Source of the DNA: Sinomonas gamaensis | GTDB lineage: Bacteria; Actinomycetota; Actinomycetes; Actinomycetales; Micrococcaceae | Assembly (NCBI RefSeq): GCF_005876955.1 | Contig: NZ_SSCL01000001.1 | Location: forward strand, 388,151-452,150 | Direction: 5' to 3' | DNA length: 64,000 bases | Shown here: positions 63,084-64,000 of the stretch, piece by piece | Numbering within the stretch: the first letter of the stretch is position 1 | How the letters are laid out: every line of letters starts with the position of its first letter | Program-made: the position numbers and the translations under genes | Notes under the pieces: model-generated | Seen by the model: the letters and a program-made list of their open reading frames with translations, nothing else | Told to the model about the DNA's origin: nothing | Database searches by the model: none

Positions 63084-64000
63084 TCAGCCGTTGATGATCT
63101 GGGGCTGGCCGAGGTGTTTCAGTCCTTCGGCGCCGAATTCGAGGCCGTAGCCGGACTGCTTGGCGCCGCCGAAGGGGACGCGGGGGTCGACGGCGCCGTG
63201 GGCGTTGATCCACACGGTGCCGGCCTCGATCCGGGCGGCGACCTCGCGGGCCTTCTCGGCATCGGCGGACCATACCGAGGCGCCGAGGCCGACCTCGAGG
63301 GCGTTGGCCATCTGAACGGCCTCGTCGACGGTGGAGTACTTGATGATCGGCAGGGCGGGGCCGAACTGCTCCTGGGCGACGAGGGGGTTCTCGTTGTCGA
63401 TGTCCGCGACGAGGGTGGTGGGGTAGAAGAACCCGGGCTGGGTCTCGTCGGGGTTGCCGCCCAGGAGGACGCGCGCGCCGGAGGCCTTGGCGGCCTCGAC
63501 CAAACCGGCGACGATCTCGTACTGCGCCTTGTTCTGCAGCGGGCCGAGCACGTTCTGCTCCTCCAGGCCCACTCCCATGGGCACCTGGGCGGCGTACTCG
63601 CTGAGGGCCTCGCACACCGACTCGTAGATGTCGGCGTGGACGTAGAGGCGCTTGAGGGCGGCGCAGGTCTGGCCGGTGTTGATGAACGCGCCCCAGAACA
63701 GGCCCTCGGCGATGGCCTGGGGGTCGGCGTCGGGCAGGACGATGCCGGCGTCGTTGCCGCCGAGCTCGAGGGTCAGGCGCTTCACCGTGTCGGCGGAGGA
63801 GCGGATGATGGCCTTGCCGGTCGCTGTGGAACCGGTGAACATGACCTTCCCGATCGCGGGGTGGGTGGTGATCGCGGCGCCGACCTCGCGATCGCCCGAG
63901 ACCACGGAGACCAAGCCCTCCGGCAGCGCACCGTTGATGACCCGCACCAGGGCCAGGACCGAGAGCGGGGTGTACTCGCTGGGCTTGACCACGACGGCGT
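63084..64000 (-). CDS. Aldehyde dehydrogenase family protein (partial, C-terminal two thirds)
   Basis: The frame runs off the right edge, so only the C-terminal 304 or so residues are seen. VKPSEYTPLSVL is the cofactor-binding strand, TLELGGND has the general-base glutamate, GQTCAALKRLY the catalytic cysteine, and EQFGPALPIIKY and GGAKQSGYGLEFG are later signatures. It oxidises an aldehyde with NAD(P). Its position beside the amine cluster might link it to aldehydes released there, but a 274-base gap and opposite orientation to amt make this only a possibility. Confidence 0.93.
   Translation of the reverse strand, partial: AVVVKPSEYTPLSVLALVRVINGALPEGLVSVVSGDREVGAAITTHPAIGKVMFTGSTATGKAIIRSSADTVKRLTLELGGNDAGIVLPDADPQAIAEGLFWGAFINTGQTCAALKRLYVHADIYESVCEALSEYAAQVPMGVGLEEQNVLGPLQNKAQYEIVAGLVEAAKASGARVLLGGNPDETQPGFFYPTTLVADIDNENPLVAQEQFGPALPIIKYSTVDEAVQMANALEVGLGASVWSADAEKAREVAARIEAGTVWINAHGAVDPRVPFGGAKQSGYGLEFGAEGLKHLGQPQIING

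Overview
The window reads as chromosome of a high-GC actinobacterium, most probably a Micrococcaceae member of the Arthrobacter/Sinomonas type. The evidence is the strong G/C third-position bias, the frequent GTG and TTG starts, the rne / rplU-rpmA-obg-proBA-nadD-rsfS gene order, class Ib nrdHIEF, and CUT1 sugar transporters without their own ATPase. I cannot name a species from sequence alone.

Layout. 1-14434 is housekeeping core: a VKOR-type membrane protein, RNase E/G, a ThiD-TenA fusion, L21-L27, Obg, proline synthesis (ProB, ProA), NadD, RsfS and a histidine phosphatase. Two tRNA-Ala(GGC) genes lie one base apart at 14554-14700. Next comes an AT-richer membrane protein gene (14857-16188) that looks acquired, and an orphan sigma factor. 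17086-23920 is a sugar-utilisation island: a LacI regulator, two Gfo/Idh/MocA oxidoreductases and a divergent ABC importer, with two matching operators between the divergent arms. 23957-31642 is mixed accessory material: two secreted phosphoesterases, an MFS transporter with repeated operators, Hsp20, an SPW protein, a YjbR-like protein, an unusual Y-family polymerase and a probable gene relic.

31643-36258 holds ribokinase, a LysM lytic transglycosylase and an IclR / KDG kinase / KDPG aldolase module with a perfect palindromic operator. 36315-42674 carries a hydrolase, a SulP transporter, a phytoene-desaturase-like oxidoreductase, an rRNA-methyltransferase-like protein and a ROK regulator. 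42675-46299 is metF-metE behind a structured leader. 46361-48668 has DUF2004, DUF72 and LysR genes. 48907-52991 is nrdHIEF with tandem NrdR-like boxes.

The most interesting block is 53238-62809. A tightly coupled minus-strand operon encodes a type III glutamine-synthetase-like ligase, three split glutamate-synthase-like subunits, a monomeric-sarcosine-oxidase-like flavoprotein, an M20 amidohydrolase and an XRE-cupin regulator. Divergent to it are an Amt transporter and a HutD-like protein. The set resembles the N-methylglutamate route for amine use, but with an MSOX-type oxidase where the multi-subunit dehydrogenase would be, and with an FMN subunit that has lost the cysteines of the glutamate synthase iron-sulphur cluster. 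A partial aldehyde dehydrogenase runs off the right edge. No CRISPR array, transposase or integrase gene was seen.
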